A stretch of DNA of 64,000 nt from an uncultured Pelagibacteraceae bacterium (GTDB lineage: Bacteria > Pseudomonadota > Alphaproteobacteria > Pelagibacterales > Pelagibacteraceae), in assembly GCA_902556855.1 (NCBI GenBank), contig CACDXJ010000002.1:1-64000 (forward strand). The letters run 5' to 3'. The stretch's first letter is position 1, and every line of letters begins with the position of its first letter. Shown here in pieces: positions 1 to 9,040 of this stretch. Made by a program: the position numbers and the translations under genes. The notes under the pieces were generated by a model, which saw only the letters and a program-made list of their open reading frames with translations, was not told the DNA's origin and did not search any database.

Positions 1-461
1 TCATTTATATCTTTATCCATTTCACCAGAGTATTTTTTACAAAAACTATTTTGAGCCTCCTTACAATTCCTCATAAATGTAGAAAATCCTTTTAATGCAA
101 GATTATGATATGCAGATTTTTTGTCTCTTAAAAAATGGTTATATAAGGAAATTGATCGATCTACAGGATTTCTTAAAATTGTACAATATATAGGTTTAGG
201 AGATGTTTCAGCTATTGAAATACCATAATGTCCAAAATATTTAATTCTTACTCCTTTTTTTTCAACCTCCTTAAGTATCTGAACGAAAGATGTTCCTCCT
301 GTTTTCATTACGTGTATAAATATTAAATCTAAATTAGATATAGCATAGTCATTTCTGTCAAATATTTTTGAGTCTTGCGATATAAGTCTAGAGTATAAAG
401 TTGTATTCAACAGAAAATCTAAATATCTTAAAATTGGCTTTAATATTTCTTTTTTAATCAT
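1..461 (-). CDS. Sulfotransferase-family-like protein, truncated by window edge (C-terminus missing)
   Basis: Manual reverse translation from the ATG at 461: MIKKEILKPILRYLDFLLNTTLYSRLISQDSKIFDRNDYAISNLDLIFIHVMKTGGTSFVQIL...YCTILRNPVDRSISLYNHFL. The 'FIHVMKTGGTSF' (PAPS 5'-phosphosulfate loop-like) and 'LRNPVDRSISLY' motifs are typical of sulfotransferases. Confidence 0.75.
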   Translation of the reverse strand, partial: MIKKEILKPILRYLDFLLNTTLYSRLISQDSKIFDRNDYAISNLDLIFIHVMKTGGTSFVQILKEVEKKGVRIKYFGHYGISIAETSPKPIYCTILRNPVDRSISLYNHFLRDKKSAYHNLALKGFSTFMRNCKEAQNSFCKKYSGEMDKDIN

Positions 462-548
462 CTACCTAGCCCCTTTTTGTAAGATGATATATAACATATT
501 TTTTTTTTAAATTTCATATATTTGATAATTATAGATATATATCAGATT

Positions 549-820
549 TCAAGATCTATTAAGTTTAAAATCTAGGTATAAGGCAGCAGACCATGAAAAG
601 TTATTAGCGCCCATTACTAAACCTGATTTGCAACTATAATATTCTCGAAATTTTTTTTTTCGACCAAATTAATAGTCTTTTTTCTTATAATTTTTGCAAG
701 ATTTTTATCTTTGTTTTTTAAACCTTGATAAATAATCCAATTACAATTGATCCATACAGGTCCTCTCCTATATCTCTCTTCCTCGAAAGATTTATGTTTA
801 GATTTTATAGACGGAAAAAG
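549..820 (-). pseudogene. Remnant of the C-terminal part of a GH63/mannosylglycerate-hydrolase-like glycosidase, frameshifted at a 10-bp homopolymer
   Basis: Minus-strand translation: PSIKSKHKSFEEERYRRGPVWINCNWIIYQGLKNKDKN...LVEKK, then in another frame FREYYSCKSGLVMGANNFSWSAALYLDFKLNRS*. The frame break falls at the T10 run (651-660). No N-terminal portion is present. Confidence 0.7.
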
Positions 821-1134
821 ATATTATCAATAAAAATACATTAAAATTCTTAAATAAAGATATTCAATTTGAAAATTTAAATTTTAATAATGAGGTTTAT
901 ATTGGAATAAGACCTGAAGATATTTCATTAGAAAACAAAAGTGAAATCACAGCTAAAGTTAAGATAGATCTTATTGAAAATTTGGGATCTGAGAAAATCA
1001 TTTACACACACATAAATGGATCAGAAATTAGAATAAAAAGCACTCAAAATATCAAAGATGAGAATATTACAATTTACTTACCGAAAAATAAGATATATTT
1101 ATTCGATGAAAATAAAAATAGATTAAAAGTGTGA
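811..1134 (+). pseudogene. C-terminal (TOBE-domain) fragment of a MalK/UgpC-type sugar ABC transporter ATP-binding protein
   Basis: Open frame without a start: TEKDIINKNTLKFLNKDIQFENLNFNNEVYIGIRPEDISLENKSEITAKVKIDLIENLGSEKIIYTHINGSEIRIKSTQ...LFDENKNRLKV*. 'IGIRPEDI' and the terminal 'LFDENKNRL' are hallmarks of this family; the nucleotide-binding domain is absent. Confidence 0.75.
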
Positions 1135-1161
1135 TTTTAATTATCCTTTAATCTAAAGATT

Positions 1162-1235
1162 GGCCACGTGGCGGAATGGTTACGCAGAGGATTGCAAATC
1201 CTTTTATCCCAGTTCGATTCTGGGCGTGGCCTCCA
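1162..1235 (+). tRNA. tRNA-Cys (GCA)
   Basis: GGCCACGTGGCGGAATGGTTACGCAGAGGATTGCAAATCC...CAGTTCGATTCTGGGCGTGGCCTCCA; cloverleaf, anticodon GCA, encoded CCA. Confidence 0.95.
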
Positions 1236-1282
1236 AAAAAATAAGTTGTTTTATCAATCCAAAAAAAGTATGTTGCGATTAT

Positions 1283-1358
1283 TCCTCGGTAGCTCAGTTG
1301 GTAGAGCAGTTGACTGTTAATCAATTGGTCGCAGGTTCGAGTCCTGCCCGAGGAGCCA
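1283..1358 (+). tRNA. tRNA-Asn (GTT)
   Basis: TCCTCGGTAGCTCAGTTGGTAGAGCAGTTGACTGTTAATCAATTGGTCGCAGGTTCGAGTCCTGCCCGAGGAGCCA; anticodon GTT, encoded CCA. Confidence 0.95.
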
Positions 1359-1359
1359 A

Positions 1360-1725
1360 TTAACCTACTTTTTCAAACTTAGATGTATTATTTAAAATCT
1401 GTAAAATCTTCTCTTTCTGATCTCTTGATAGTGATGAGAAAGTTCTGCTTAAAAAAGAATAATTTAAATCATCATTATTCTCTTCGCTCAGATTTGCATC
1501 TTTAAACTCTTTATAATCCTCAAAGAAATATATAATTGGCACTTTTAAAAACTGTGATAATTGCATTAGTCGATTGGAACTTACACCATTTGTGCCTTTT
1601 TCATATTTTTGTATTTGTTGAAATGTGACGTTTATTGCTTGTGCTACTTTTGTTTGTGTAAGTCCTAATGATAATCTACGCATTCGTAATTTTTTACCTA
1701 AGTGAATATTGAAATTTTCTTCCAT
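1360..1725 (-). CDS. XRE-family helix-turn-helix transcriptional regulator
   Basis: GKKLRMRRLSLGLTQTKVAQAINVTFQQIQKYEKGTNGVSSNRLMQLSQFLKVP is a classic Cro/C1 HTH. Confidence 0.9.
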   Translation of the reverse strand: MEENFNIHLGKKLRMRRLSLGLTQTKVAQAINVTFQQIQKYEKGTNGVSSNRLMQLSQFLKVPIIYFFEDYKEFKDANLSEENNDDLNYSFLSRTFSSLSRDQKEKILQILNNTSKFEKVG

Positions 1726-1868
1726 AGAACTCCCTAATTTTTAATAATAAAACCTCAAAACGGACAATTTGGCAATACATATAATTTTTTTTTTTAGGGT
1801 CCAAAAAGCTTAAAAAAAGTAAATTTTTAGTATTGACTATTAGGTTAAAATAAAGTGCCAAAATAAAA

Positions 1869-2552
1869 TTATTCGACTTTTTTAAGCCTATATTCCCAAT
1901 AACCTGTCTTATCAAATGCTGCTTTAACCCAAAGATATGTATCTTCTTCATACCAGATATCTGTATTCAGTTTTTTATCTTTTGATAAACTCGGATCAGA
2001 AGAGCTAAAATTAAATCTTAATGTTTTATAAACTTTATCTCCAATTGTAATTTCCTCTTTCCCAATAAATTTAACTTTTTGCTCAATAATTCTTCCTGAA
2101 ACAGCACTAATCTGCGCTTTTTTTTGAGCTATTTCATGATTCCACCATGTGCCAATAATCATTTCTTTGTTTGCTTTACCTTTAAAAGACGAACCGTCAA
2201 TTATTAAGTTTTTATCTTTTGGGTCTATAGATATATTCACGTATTTATCTTTTTTATTTTGATTAGTTTTTGAAGTAAATCCAGAAAAAACACCATTTTT
2301 ATAACTTTCGATTCCTTTTGCATAATAGCTATAAAGTTTCACTCCAAGTTTAGTTATGGTAAAGCTAACTTCATTACTTATCTCTAAATTTTTGTTATTT
2401 CTTTTAAAAATATATTTGTGAAACCCTATTGATTTATTGTTTCTAAATAGTTCATATTCTAAATAATTATATTTTGAGTAGTGATCTACATGGGCATTTA
2501 TATGAGTGGCTAAAAAGAATATTAAAGCAATTGAAAGTAAAAAGTTTTTCAT
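1869..2552 (-). CDS. Secreted protein of unknown function (DUF6134-like)
   Basis: N-terminal signal peptide MKNFLLSIALIFFLATHINA; beta-rich remainder. Confidence 0.5.
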   Translation of the reverse strand: MKNFLLSIALIFFLATHINAHVDHYSKYNYLEYELFRNNKSIGFHKYIFKRNNKNLEISNEVSFTITKLGVKLYSYYAKGIESYKNGVFSGFTSKTNQNKKDKYVNISIDPKDKNLIIDGSSFKGKANKEMIIGTWWNHEIAQKKAQISAVSGRIIEQKVKFIGKEEITIGDKVYKTLRFNFSSSDPSLSKDKKLNTDIWYEEDTYLWVKAAFDKTGYWEYRLKKVE

Positions 2553-2564
2553 ATATTTTATGAT

Positions 2565-3560
2565 ATGGAGAGTAATTCGATTATATCACAAATTGGAAAT
2601 ACACCATTAATTAAGTTAAAACAAGCCTCAGAATTGACTGATTGTAATATTTATGGAAAAGCAGAATATTTTAATCCAGGAGAGTCTGTAAAAGATAGAG
2701 CTGCCTTATTTATTGTACAGGATGCAATAAAAAGAAAATTAATTTCAAAAGGTGGCACAATAGTAGAGGGAACTGCTGGTAATACAGGGATTGGTTTAGC
2801 GATAGTTTGTAAAGAATATGATTTAAAACTTAAAATAGTAATTCCAAATACTCAATCAATTGAAAAGAAAGAAACTCTAAAAAAATTAGGAGCAGAATTA
2901 ATCGAGGTTGATGCTGTGCCTTACTCGAACCCTAAAAATTATATTAAACAATCCAAACAAATTGCTGAAGATTTAAATAAGAAAAGCAAAAATGGAGTTT
3001 ATTGGGCTAATCAATTTGACAACATAATTAATACTGAAGCCCATATAAAGACTACTGCTGAAGAGATATGGAGTCAAACAGCAGGAACAGTTGATGGCTT
3101 TACATGCGCAGTTGGCACAGGAGGCACTTTAGCCGGAGTATCAATAGGTCTGAAAAATAAAAATAAAAACATAAAAATAGCATTATCTGATCCAATGGGA
3201 TCATCTTTATATTCATATATAAATAATAAAGAGCTGAAAAGTATTGGAAATTCAATAACAGAAGGTATCGGGACTGCCAGAATTACTAAAAATTTTGATA
3301 AAGCATTAATCGACTATGCCTTTCAAACAGATGATACAGAAGCTTTAAATTTAGTTTATGATTTAATAGAAGATCAAAGAATAGTGCTGGGAGGTTCATC
3401 AGGTATCAATATAGCTGGTGCAATAAAACTTGCAAAAAAAATGGGTCCAGGAAAAACTATTGTAACTATACTTTGTGATCACGGAAAAAGATATGCTAGT
3501 AAAATTTTTAATAAAGAATTTCTTAAAAGTAAAAACTTACCTATTCCGAAGTGGTTATAG
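2565..3560 (+). CDS. cysK: Cysteine synthase A
   Basis: [40 protein letters not shown]-fold type II motifs. Confidence 0.88.
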   Translation: MESNSIISQIGNTPLIKLKQASELTDCNIYGKAEYFNPGESVKDRAALFIVQDAIKRKLISKGGTIVEGTAGNTGIGLAIVCKEYDLKLKIVIPNTQSIEKKETLKKLGAELIEVDAVPYSNPKNYIKQSKQIAEDLNKKSKNGVYWANQFDNIINTEAHIKTTAEEIWSQTAGTVDGFTCAVGTGGTLAGVSIGLKNKNKNIKIALSDPMGSSLYSYINNKELKSIGNSITEGIGTARITKNFDKALIDYAFQTDDTEALNLVYDLIEDQRIVLGGSSGINIAGAIKLAKKMGPGKTIVTILCDHGKRYASKIFNKEFLKSKNLPIPKWL

Positions 3561-4286
3561 TATTTGACTCAAAAATAATTTTGTTCTATCAGACTTTGGA
3601 TTTTCAAAAAATTCTTTAGTCTTAGCTTTTTCGACTATTTTTCCCTCATCCATAAAAATCATGCAATCCGCAACTTCTTTAGCAAATCCCATTTCATGAG
3701 TTACAACAATCATAGTCATACCACCTTTAGCTAAATCAACCATTACATCTAAAACTTCTTTTATCATTTCAGGATCAAGAGCAGATGTGGGTTCATCGAA
3801 TAACATTATTTTAGGTTCCATGCAGAGAGCTCTAGCAATAGCAGCTCGTTGCTGTTGTCCTCCAGAAAGTTGACCAGGAAATTTTAGAGCTTGATCATCG
3901 ATCTGTACTCTTGTTAAATTTTTCATAGCTAATTCTTCAGCTTCTTTTTTCGGAAGTTTTTTTACCCAGATAGGAGCTAATGTGCAATTATCTAATATTG
4001 ATAAGTGGGGAAATAAATTAAATTGCTGAAAAACCATTCCAACTTCAGCTCTTATTTTTTCTATATTTTTTGTGTTTTCAGCAAGCTCCGTGCCATCAAC
4101 AATTATATTTCCCTCTTGATGCTCTTCTAGTCTATTAATGCACCTAATTAAAGTTGATTTACCTGAACCAGACGGTCCGCAAATAACTATTTTTTCTTGT
4201 GGAGCAACATCAAGATCTATATCTTTTAAAACTTGAAATTTATCGAACCATTTGTTTACTTTTTTTAATTCTATTATTTTTCCCAT
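3555..4286 (-). CDS. aapP: General L-amino acid ABC transporter, ATP-binding protein
   Basis: [37 protein letters not shown]; operon with aapM/Q/J. Confidence 0.9.
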   Translation of the reverse strand: MGKIIELKKVNKWFDKFQVLKDIDLDVAPQEKIVICGPSGSGKSTLIRCINRLEEHQEGNIIVDGTELAENTKNIEKIRAEVGMVFQQFNLFPHLSILDNCTLAPIWVKKLPKKEAEELAMKNLTRVQIDDQALKFPGQLSGGQQQRAAIARALCMEPKIMLFDEPTSALDPEMIKEVLDVMVDLAKGGMTMIVVTHEMGFAKEVADCMIFMDEGKIVEKAKTKEFFENPKSDRTKLFLSQIL

Positions 4287-4288
4287 TT

Positions 4289-5542
4289 TTATCTCTCAGT
4301 GCTCAATTTTTTTTCTAAATTTTGACTGTATCTACTCATTGCATAACATATTATCCAGAAAACTAAACCTGCAAAAACATAGCCTTCCATAGCCATACCT
4401 AACCATTTAGGGTTAGTTTTTGCTAAGCCTATCATACCTGCTAATTCCATCAACCCTACAACGAAAATTAATGGCGTATCTTTTACTAAAGCTAAAAGAG
4501 TATTTGCTATTCCAGGTATCACTAATTTAAGTGCTTGAGGCAATATTATGAGAGCATTCATTCTCCAATAACCCATTCCTAAAGATTTAGCAGCTTCATA
4601 TTGACCTTTTGGTAAAGCTTGTAATCCTCCTCTAACAACTTCCGCCATATATGCAGCTTCAAATAATGTAATTGCAATTAAAACTCTTATTAATTTATCA
4701 ATAAAAGTTCCGTCAGGTAGAAACATGGGAAACATTACAGCAGACATAAATAAGACAGTAATTAGAGGAACTCCTCTCCAAAGTTCTATAAAACCTATAG
4801 AAATATATTTTATTGCTGGCAAAGAAGATCTTCTTCCTAGGGCTAAAATTACTCCAATAGGAAAACAAAAAAGTATTGCAAAAGCAGAAATAATAAAAGT
4901 TAATGAAAGACCGCCCCAAGCTGCACTTTCAACATACTCAAGCCCAAAACTCCCGCCAGAAATAAGCTTAATTCCTAAGAATGGAAAAACAAAAACAAGA
5001 AACAAGATAAAATATTTTTTAAGTCTTTCAGCTACAAAAAATGAAACTCCCACTACAGTAAATAAGATTAAAAATGCTGTATTTATTCTCCATTGTTCTG
5101 CGTTAGGATACAGACCATACATAAACCTGTTAAACCAAACTTTTATAAAAACCCAACAAGCACCATCACCTGTACAATCATCTTTTGAATTACCTACAAA
5201 ATTAGCCTCTAAAATAAACCAGTCCAACATTGGAGGAATTGATTTTATGATAATAAAAATTGTGAAAAGTGTTAATACAGCATTAAAATTATTGGAATTT
5301 ATATTTTTATTTAAAATATCTAAGGAACGTACACCACTAAATTCAATTCTTATAAGGTAGAAACCAATAAAACCTAATATTAATGGTAAAAGATAGCTTA
5401 ATTGAGAAGGCAAAAATGCCATTAAATTTAAATTAAAGAATGCATTCGCAAATACATCTAAAATACTTAAAGAAACAAGTGAAAAACCTATTGGAACATA
5501 AGTTTTAATATTCTCTTTAGAGGGTTTAGCAATTAAATTCAT
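4289..5542 (-). CDS. aapM: General L-amino acid ABC transporter permease
   Basis: Polar amino-acid permease with [29 protein letters not shown] motif; long N-terminal extension as in AapM. Confidence 0.88.
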   Translation of the reverse strand: MNLIAKPSKENIKTYVPIGFSLVSLSILDVFANAFFNLNLMAFLPSQLSYLLPLILGFIGFYLIRIEFSGVRSLDILNKNINSNNFNAVLTLFTIFIIIKSIPPMLDWFILEANFVGNSKDDCTGDGACWVFIKVWFNRFMYGLYPNAEQWRINTAFLILFTVVGVSFFVAERLKKYFILFLVFVFPFLGIKLISGGSFGLEYVESAAWGGLSLTFIISAFAILFCFPIGVILALGRRSSLPAIKYISIGFIELWRGVPLITVLFMSAVMFPMFLPDGTFIDKLIRVLIAITLFEAAYMAEVVRGGLQALPKGQYEAAKSLGMGYWRMNALIILPQALKLVIPGIANTLLALVKDTPLIFVVGLMELAGMIGLAKTNPKWLGMAMEGYVFAGLVFWIICYAMSRYSQNLEKKLSTER

Positions 5543-6717
5543 TATTTTTCCTTTATTGCCATTTTTTTATTGTACCAATTCATAAATATTGAAATTGAGA
5601 TACTTAAAGTTAAGTATGTAAGCATCGTTATAGAAATTATTTCGATTGCCCTTCCCGTTTGCATTAAAGCAGTTCCCGCAAAAACTAATACTATATCTGG
5701 ATAAGCAATTGCGGCCGCTAATGAAGAATTTTTTGTTAGATTTAAATATTGATTTGTAGTTGGTGGAATAATTATTCTCAATGCTTGAGGCATCACCACG
5801 AGTTTTAAAATTTGATTTTTATTTAATCCTATGCTTGCTGCAGCTTCTTTTTGACCTTTACCCACTCCCAAAATTCCAGCTCTTACATTTTCTGCGATGA
5901 AAGTTGCTGTGTACATTGATAAAGCTAAAGCAAGTGCAATTAATTCTGGAATGATGCTAACACCACCTGCATAAGTAAAAACTGTTGGGGAAAGTTGTTT
6001 TAAAACAGGGTATTCAAAAGTAAGAGATACTCCGAGAAAAAAAAATGTAATTAAAGGTAGTAATATTAATGTTGCAAAAGAAATTATTGTTGTTGGTATT
6101 TGTTTTCCAAATTGTTCTCTTTGTTTAGTTGCATAAGAATTAACAAAATAAATCGCTATAAACGCTGCTATTACTGATAAAAGAAAAATATTAAAATTTG
6201 TCCATATAAATTTTGGAACATACCAACCTTTAATTGTTAAAAATGAAATGTCATAAAAGTTTATACCATTTTCAGGTAATGGTAACGCTCTTAATGCTGC
6301 GAAGTACCAGAAAAAAATTTGCAAAATTAAAGGAATATTTCTAAAAATTTCTACATACCACTCTGCTACTTTAGCGATTAAGTAATTATCTGATAATCTG
6401 GATATACCTACTATCACTCCCAAAATTGTTGCAAAAAATATTCCAATTACTGAGACTAAAATTGTATTTAATAAGCCTACTAAAAATGCTCTCCCGTATG
6501 AATGTGAACCATCATATTCAATCATTGAAAATGTAATATCAAATGATGCTTCTTGATTTAGAAAACCAAATCCAAAAGATATTCCTCTGTTGCCCATGTT
6601 GATTTGAGCATTAGTAGCAAAATAAATAATTACAGATAGTAAAGCTAAAACAGTTATTGCTTGAGGAATTAAATCTCTCGCTTTTTTGTTTTCAATGTTG
6701 AATTTTTTAAAAATCAT
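5542..6717 (-). CDS. aapQ: General L-amino acid ABC transporter permease
   Basis: YTATFIAENVRAGILGVGKGQKEAAASIGL permease motif; position in operon. Confidence 0.88.
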   Translation of the reverse strand: MIFKKFNIENKKARDLIPQAITVLALLSVIIYFATNAQINMGNRGISFGFGFLNQEASFDITFSMIEYDGSHSYGRAFLVGLLNTILVSVIGIFFATILGVIVGISRLSDNYLIAKVAEWYVEIFRNIPLILQIFFWYFAALRALPLPENGINFYDISFLTIKGWYVPKFIWTNFNIFLLSVIAAFIAIYFVNSYATKQREQFGKQIPTTIISFATLILLPLITFFFLGVSLTFEYPVLKQLSPTVFTYAGGVSIIPELIALALALSMYTATFIAENVRAGILGVGKGQKEAAASIGLNKNQILKLVVMPQALRIIIPPTTNQYLNLTKNSSLAAAIAYPDIVLVFAGTALMQTGRAIEIISITMLTYLTLSISISIFMNWYNKKMAIKEK

Positions 6718-6731
6718 TATTTTGAGAGTAA

Positions 6732-6761
6732 AAAAAGGGCCAGATAAAACCAGCCCTTTTT
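6732..6761 (-). terminator. Hairpin plus T-run in the aapJ-aapQ gap (partial terminator or RNA-stabilising stem)
   Basis: On the minus strand: AAAAGGGCTGG-TTTTAT-CTGGCCCTTTTTTT, located just after the aapJ stop and before aapQ. Confidence 0.7.
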
Positions 6762-6775
6762 AATTTTATTAGCAA

Positions 6776-7822
6776 TTATCTTGCTGGTGGTACGTAAAGA
6801 ATTCCACCTTTAGTCCATAATTGATTTGGACCTCTATTAGGTAAAATTCCAGTATCAGCTATGTGTTTTTTATAGCTTTCACCGTAATTACCAACTTGCT
6901 CGATAATTCTTAAGCTCCAGTCATTATCTAGACCGAAAGCAGCACCTAATTCACCTTCAGCACCAACTAGTCTCTTGATAGCTGGGTTCTCAGAGTCTTT
7001 TAGGCTAGAAGCGTTAGATGAATTAACACCATATTCCTCTGCTTCGATCATAGTATTTAAAGACCATCTCACGATATCTTCCCATACTGCATCCCCTTGT
7101 CTTACAACAGGACCTAGCGGTTCTTTAGAGATCGTTTCAGGTAATACTTTGTGCTCATCTGGGTTTGACATTTTAGTTCTTTGTGCCGCTAAACCAGATT
7201 TATCAGTAGTGTAAGTATCACATCTTCCTGCATCATAAGCTGCAACAACTTCGTCTGCTTTTTCAAACGCAATTGGTTCGTAACTTATATTTTTAGAATT
7301 AAAGAAGTCTCTCATGTTAAGCTCAGTAGTCGTACCTGTATTTGTACAAGCAGAAATACCGTTTTTGAAATCATTCACAGAATTAATTCCTGAATTTTTT
7401 CTTACCATGAAGCCTTGACCATCATAAAAGTTTACACCAACAAAAGTTAAACCAATGTCAGCATCTCTTGATAATGTCCAAGTAGTGTTACGTGCAAGTA
7501 CATCGATTTCGCCTGATGTTAATGCCGTAAATCTTTCTTTAGCACTTAACGGAGTATATTTAACTTTGTCTGCATCACCTAATACAGCTGCAGCAACAGC
7601 TCTACATACATCTACGTCAATACCAGACCAATTTCCTGCTTCATCTGCATTAGAGAAACCAGGTAGACCTTGTGAAACTCCACATTTCACAAAACCAGCT
7701 TTCTTAGTATTTTCTAAAGTTTTAGATTTTTTTGAACCTGCTCCTCCTCCACCTTGGCCGCAAGCGACTAAAAGCAAAGACGCAAATCCAACTAAAATCC
7801 AAGTTTTGATAGATTTTATCAT
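6776..7822 (-). CDS. aapJ: General L-amino acid ABC transporter substrate-binding protein (predicted lipoprotein)
   Basis: Family motifs (GFVKCGVSQGLPGFS, WSGIDVDVCRAVAAAVLGD); N-terminus MIKSIKTWILVGFASLLLVACGQGGGG contains a lipobox LVAC. Confidence 0.9.
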   Translation of the reverse strand: MIKSIKTWILVGFASLLLVACGQGGGGAGSKKSKTLENTKKAGFVKCGVSQGLPGFSNADEAGNWSGIDVDVCRAVAAAVLGDADKVKYTPLSAKERFTALTSGEIDVLARNTTWTLSRDADIGLTFVGVNFYDGQGFMVRKNSGINSVNDFKNGISACTNTGTTTELNMRDFFNSKNISYEPIAFEKADEVVAAYDAGRCDTYTTDKSGLAAQRTKMSNPDEHKVLPETISKEPLGPVVRQGDAVWEDIVRWSLNTMIEAEEYGVNSSNASSLKDSENPAIKRLVGAEGELGAAFGLDNDWSLRIIEQVGNYGESYKKHIADTGILPNRGPNQLWTKGGILYVPPAR

Positions 7823-7981
7823 TTAAGATTTCCTTTTTTTTATTGTTAACAATATTTTTGAATTAAGAATTCAAAACAGAATTAATATAATTTTATTTTT
7901 TTCTTACTTCAATTTTATGATAGTCAACATATAGATTTATATTAATGATTGTTTACTAAATATGTATATTTACAACCAAAA

Positions 7982-9040
7982 CTAAGAATATTTTGACATA
8001 GTCATTTCGTGAAGTCTACTCGTGGTTCTTTTAAAAATCTCAGAATGTTTTTTTGAAGTTCCAATTTTACTTAGGTCTGACTCCATTGAGAGTGTGAGGC
8101 TTATTTTTTTTTCATAAAGAATATCTATTAATGTAATAAATCTTAATTGTTGATTAGAATTATATTCACCAAATACCGGCACCTCATAGATAAAGATATG
8201 ATTACAAATCTGAGAAATGTTTAGATAATCTTCAGCTCCTAAATTTTGATCACATAATTCTTTAAAATGAAATCTGGCTAAACCATCATAATAATCATTA
8301 ATTTTAAAAACTCTTCCTTTGGTATTTACTGATTTTTCTTCTTTTTTTAAATTTTTTGTAAATATCCTAAACTTTTGATTAATCTTAAATAAAGTTTTTT
8401 CATTTAAAGGGTAAAAAATTCTCTGATTATTGTCCTGACCCTGTATCCTATAATCATCATCCAAAAATAATTCTTTTTGTACTGACTTTTTTTCGATTAA
8501 ACTGATAAAAGGGATAAATTGTTCTCTTTGTAAACCATCTTTATATAAATCATTTAATCTAGTATTTGTCGTAATTAGAATCTTTACATCATTTAAAAAA
8601 ATATTTTCAAATAATTTCCCTAAAATCATCGCATCAACAATGTTTGTAACCTGAAATTCATCTAAATATATAAAATCAAATTTTTGTTTAAGATTTTTCA
8701 CAAATTTAGAGATGGTATTATCATCTTTTTTTTTATGTCTAAAATCGTGAAATTTAATCATGAATTCATTAAAATGAAATTTAGTTTTTTTAATATTTAT
8801 TTTTTTGTAAACAAAATTAGCTATCATAGTTTTTCCGACTCCAACATTTCCATGAAGGTAGAAACAACTAAGGTCTTCTTTTTTTGAAAAAAAATTAAGT
8901 AATTTATTTCTTGGGAAAATAAATTTTTCAAGACTGTTTAATATTTCTATTTGCTTTTTATTTATTTCGAATTTATTTTTATTACAAAATTCACTAAAAG
9001 AGTTTTGTAGACTCGATGACATTATTGTCTTTTTTCCCAA
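7982..9040 (-). CDS. zapE: AFG1/ZapE-family ATPase
   Basis: FYLHGNVGVGKTMIANFVY Walker A, FIYLDEFQVTNIVDAMILGKLF Walker B region typical of AFG1. Confidence 0.85.
   Translation of the reverse strand: MGKKTIMSSSLQNSFSEFCNKNKFEINKKQIEILNSLEKFIFPRNKLLNFFSKKEDLSCFYLHGNVGVGKTMIANFVYKKINIKKTKFHFNEFMIKFHDFRHKKKDDNTISKFVKNLKQKFDFIYLDEFQVTNIVDAMILGKLFENIFLNDVKILITTNTRLNDLYKDGLQREQFIPFISLIEKKSVQKELFLDDDYRIQGQDNNQRIFYPLNEKTLFKINQKFRIFTKNLKKEEKSVNTKGRVFKINDYYDGLARFHFKELCDQNLGAEDYLNISQICNHIFIYEVPVFGEYNSNQQLRFITLIDILYEKKISLTLSMESDLSKIGTSKKHSEIFKRTTSRLHEMTMSKYS

Noticed and set aside
1162-1358. Integrative element inserted at the tRNA genes
   Set aside because: No integrase, attachment-site duplication or phage genes seen; only decayed sugar genes upstream.
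1160-1363. 67-aa ORF in the track (MATWRNGYAEDCKSF...)
   Set aside because: It is a translation through tRNA-Cys and tRNA-Asn, not a protein gene.
1694-1951. 85-aa minus-strand ORF
   Set aside because: Overlaps the ends of the XRE gene and the DUF6134-like gene out of frame; low-complexity composition with no family features.
4725-5360. 211-aa plus-strand ORF antisense to aapM
   Set aside because: Fully antisense to a well-supported permease; composition reflects the complement of membrane codons.
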